From Flavobacteriales bacterium (GTDB lineage Bacteria > Bacteroidota > Bacteroidia > Flavobacteriales_C > GCA-002722245): a stretch of 64,000 nt of DNA. The translations under genes and the position numbers were made by a program. The notes below the pieces were generated by a model. The model was not told where the DNA came from. It worked only from the letters and a program-made list of their open reading frames with translations, and did no database searches. Shown one piece after another: positions 63,335-64,000 of this stretch; position 1 is the stretch's first letter, and the number at the start of each line of letters is the position of its first letter. Where the stretch lies: contig JAHEZM010000001.1 in the NCBI GenBank assembly GCA_023251075.1, positions 1-64,000 on the forward strand. The letters run 5' to 3'.

Positions 63335-64000
63335 GAATATTGCAGCTTTGTCAGCGTCCGCCCAATCCACCTATTGATGGTGGCGCAATAGCCATGAACA
63401 ATGTTACTTTAGGTTTATTGGAATTAGGACATCAGGTAAAGGTTTTAACCATCACCACCCCAAAACATCCGGTACAATACAACAAAATAAATTCTGCTTA
63501 TTTAGAAAAAACCGAATTAGAAGCGGTTTTTGTAGATACTTCCATTCATTTGATGGATGCTTTCATGAATTTATTTGAGAGCGAATCTTACAATGTGAAG
63601 CGTTTTGTTTCTGAAGATTTCGAAAAAAAATTAATAGAGATATTGGAGGGTAATTTATACGATGTGGTTTTGCTGGAAACACTTTATGTAACTCCTTATA
63701 TTGATCTGATCAGAAGATTATCGAAAGCCAAAATTGTTTTGCGATCGCACAATGTAGAGCATATTATTTGGGAGCGTGTAGCCAATAATTCAGGGAATTA
63801 CTTGAAGAAAGGCTATTTGAATTTTCTGGCTAAAAAGCTGAAAGAATATGAAGTTGGTGTATTGCAGAAAATTGATGGATTGTTGGCCATGACTAACGAA
63901 GACCTTGAAGTTTTCAAAAGTTTAGGTTGTAATGCAAAATCTATTTCGGTTCCAACAGGAATGATTCTCGATTCTGAATTATTTACTCCAACACAGAAAG
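63331..64000 (+). CDS. Glycosyltransferase family 4-like protein, N-terminal part (3' truncated)
   Basis: ATG at 63331 overlaps the LptF/G stop (ATGA). The frame is open to the window end, giving 223 residues. The N-terminus MRILQLCQRPPNPPIDGGAIA is the GT-B donor-site loop region (GG after the first strand), followed by GLLELGHQVKVLT, IVLRSHNVEHIIWERVA, and VPTGM, typical of GT4-type glycosyltransferases. The C-terminal nucleotide-sugar domain is outside. It fits LPS or surface glycan synthesis with the LptF/G neighbour. Confidence 0.88.
   Translation, partial: MRILQLCQRPPNPPIDGGAIAMNNVTLGLLELGHQVKVLTITTPKHPVQYNKINSAYLEKTELEAVFVDTSIHLMDAFMNLFESESYNVKRFVSEDFEKKLIEILEGNLYDVVLLETLYVTPYIDLIRRLSKAKIVLRSHNVEHIIWERVANNSGNYLKKGYLNFLAKKLKEYEVGVLQKIDGLLAMTNEDLEVFKSLGCNAKSISVPTGMILDSELFTPTQK

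Overview
This window is chromosomal DNA from a member of the Bacteroidota: AT-rich, gene-dense, and lacking Shine-Dalgarno-like spacers. The evidence is internal. Two secreted proteins end in type IX secretion (T9SS) sorting domains. There are two TonB-dependent receptors, one with a DUF4249 lipoprotein partner and one with an imelysin partner. Family-restricted proteins occur (DUF4856, DUF1599, the BT_3928 family), and several genes carry the Bacteroidota -7 promoter element TAnnTTTG. Family or genus cannot be resolved from what is visible. No rRNA, CRISPR array, integrase, transposase or phage gene was found, so this looks like core chromosome with small non-coding repeat elements scattered in intergenic gaps.

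Layout. 1-1.3 kb: end of a surface-polysaccharide locus (DegT-type sugar aminotransferase, undecaprenyl-phosphate sugar transferase). 1.5-8.2 kb: a T9SS-exported dimethylformamidase-like protein, ttcA, acetoacetyl-CoA synthetase, a YggS-type PLP protein, a compact DUF1015 protein and a SlyD-type prolyl isomerase. 8.2-13 kb, minus strand: a secreted two-repeat protein, LolA, FtsK and a lipoprotein MsrB-MsrA fusion. 13.1-15.9 kb: a complete FecCD-type ABC importer (binding lipoprotein, permease, ATPase). 16-18.9 kb: STAS-like protein, esterase lipoprotein, MuiA-like protein. 19-25.1 kb: surE, a small membrane protein, lpxB, a SpoIID-like protein, a short ComEC and a T9SS cargo protein. 25.2-29 kb: a 42-residue lipoprotein, a TraB/GumN protein, a large palindromic repeat, a DUF4369-like lipoprotein and arginine decarboxylase. 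29.1-35.6 kb: arginase, a TPR-AAA ATPase, a TPR membrane protein, a secreted unknown, and a GyrI-like/HAD/HEAT overlap operon. 35.6-38.5 kb: uvrB and a sterol-desaturase family protein. 38.7-43.4 kb: a DUF4856, imelysin and TonB receptor operon, probably for iron. 43.4-49.4 kb: a secreted unknown, aroE, a CheY-like receiver, DUF4197, and a TonB receptor with DUF4249. 49.4-53.7 kb: folP divergent from DUF1599, BT_3928-like, tpiA and prmA. 53.8-64 kb: a 1536-residue exported protein of unknown function, ligA, an M28 peptidase, tRNA-Met(CAT), an LptF/LptG permease and the start of a glycosyltransferase.

The most unusual signals are non-coding. (1) A sigma -7 element TAnnTTTG sits exactly 4 nt (once 5 nt) before the ATG of ttcA, yggS, folP and the sterol desaturase, with one-mismatch versions before four more genes; this predicts leaderless mRNAs. 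(2) Two sites share TGTAACYTTTTG-N11-ATCWTACA, resembling an ECF-sigma promoter, upstream of a T9SS-exported protein and a TonB receptor. (3) Three unrelated intergenic palindromic repeat elements lie at 531-690, 26343-26562 and 61595-61692. Among proteins, the TPR-AAA ATPase with its abutting TPR membrane partner, the 1536-residue exported protein, and the GyrI-like/HAD/HEAT operon are the best candidates for undescribed biology.
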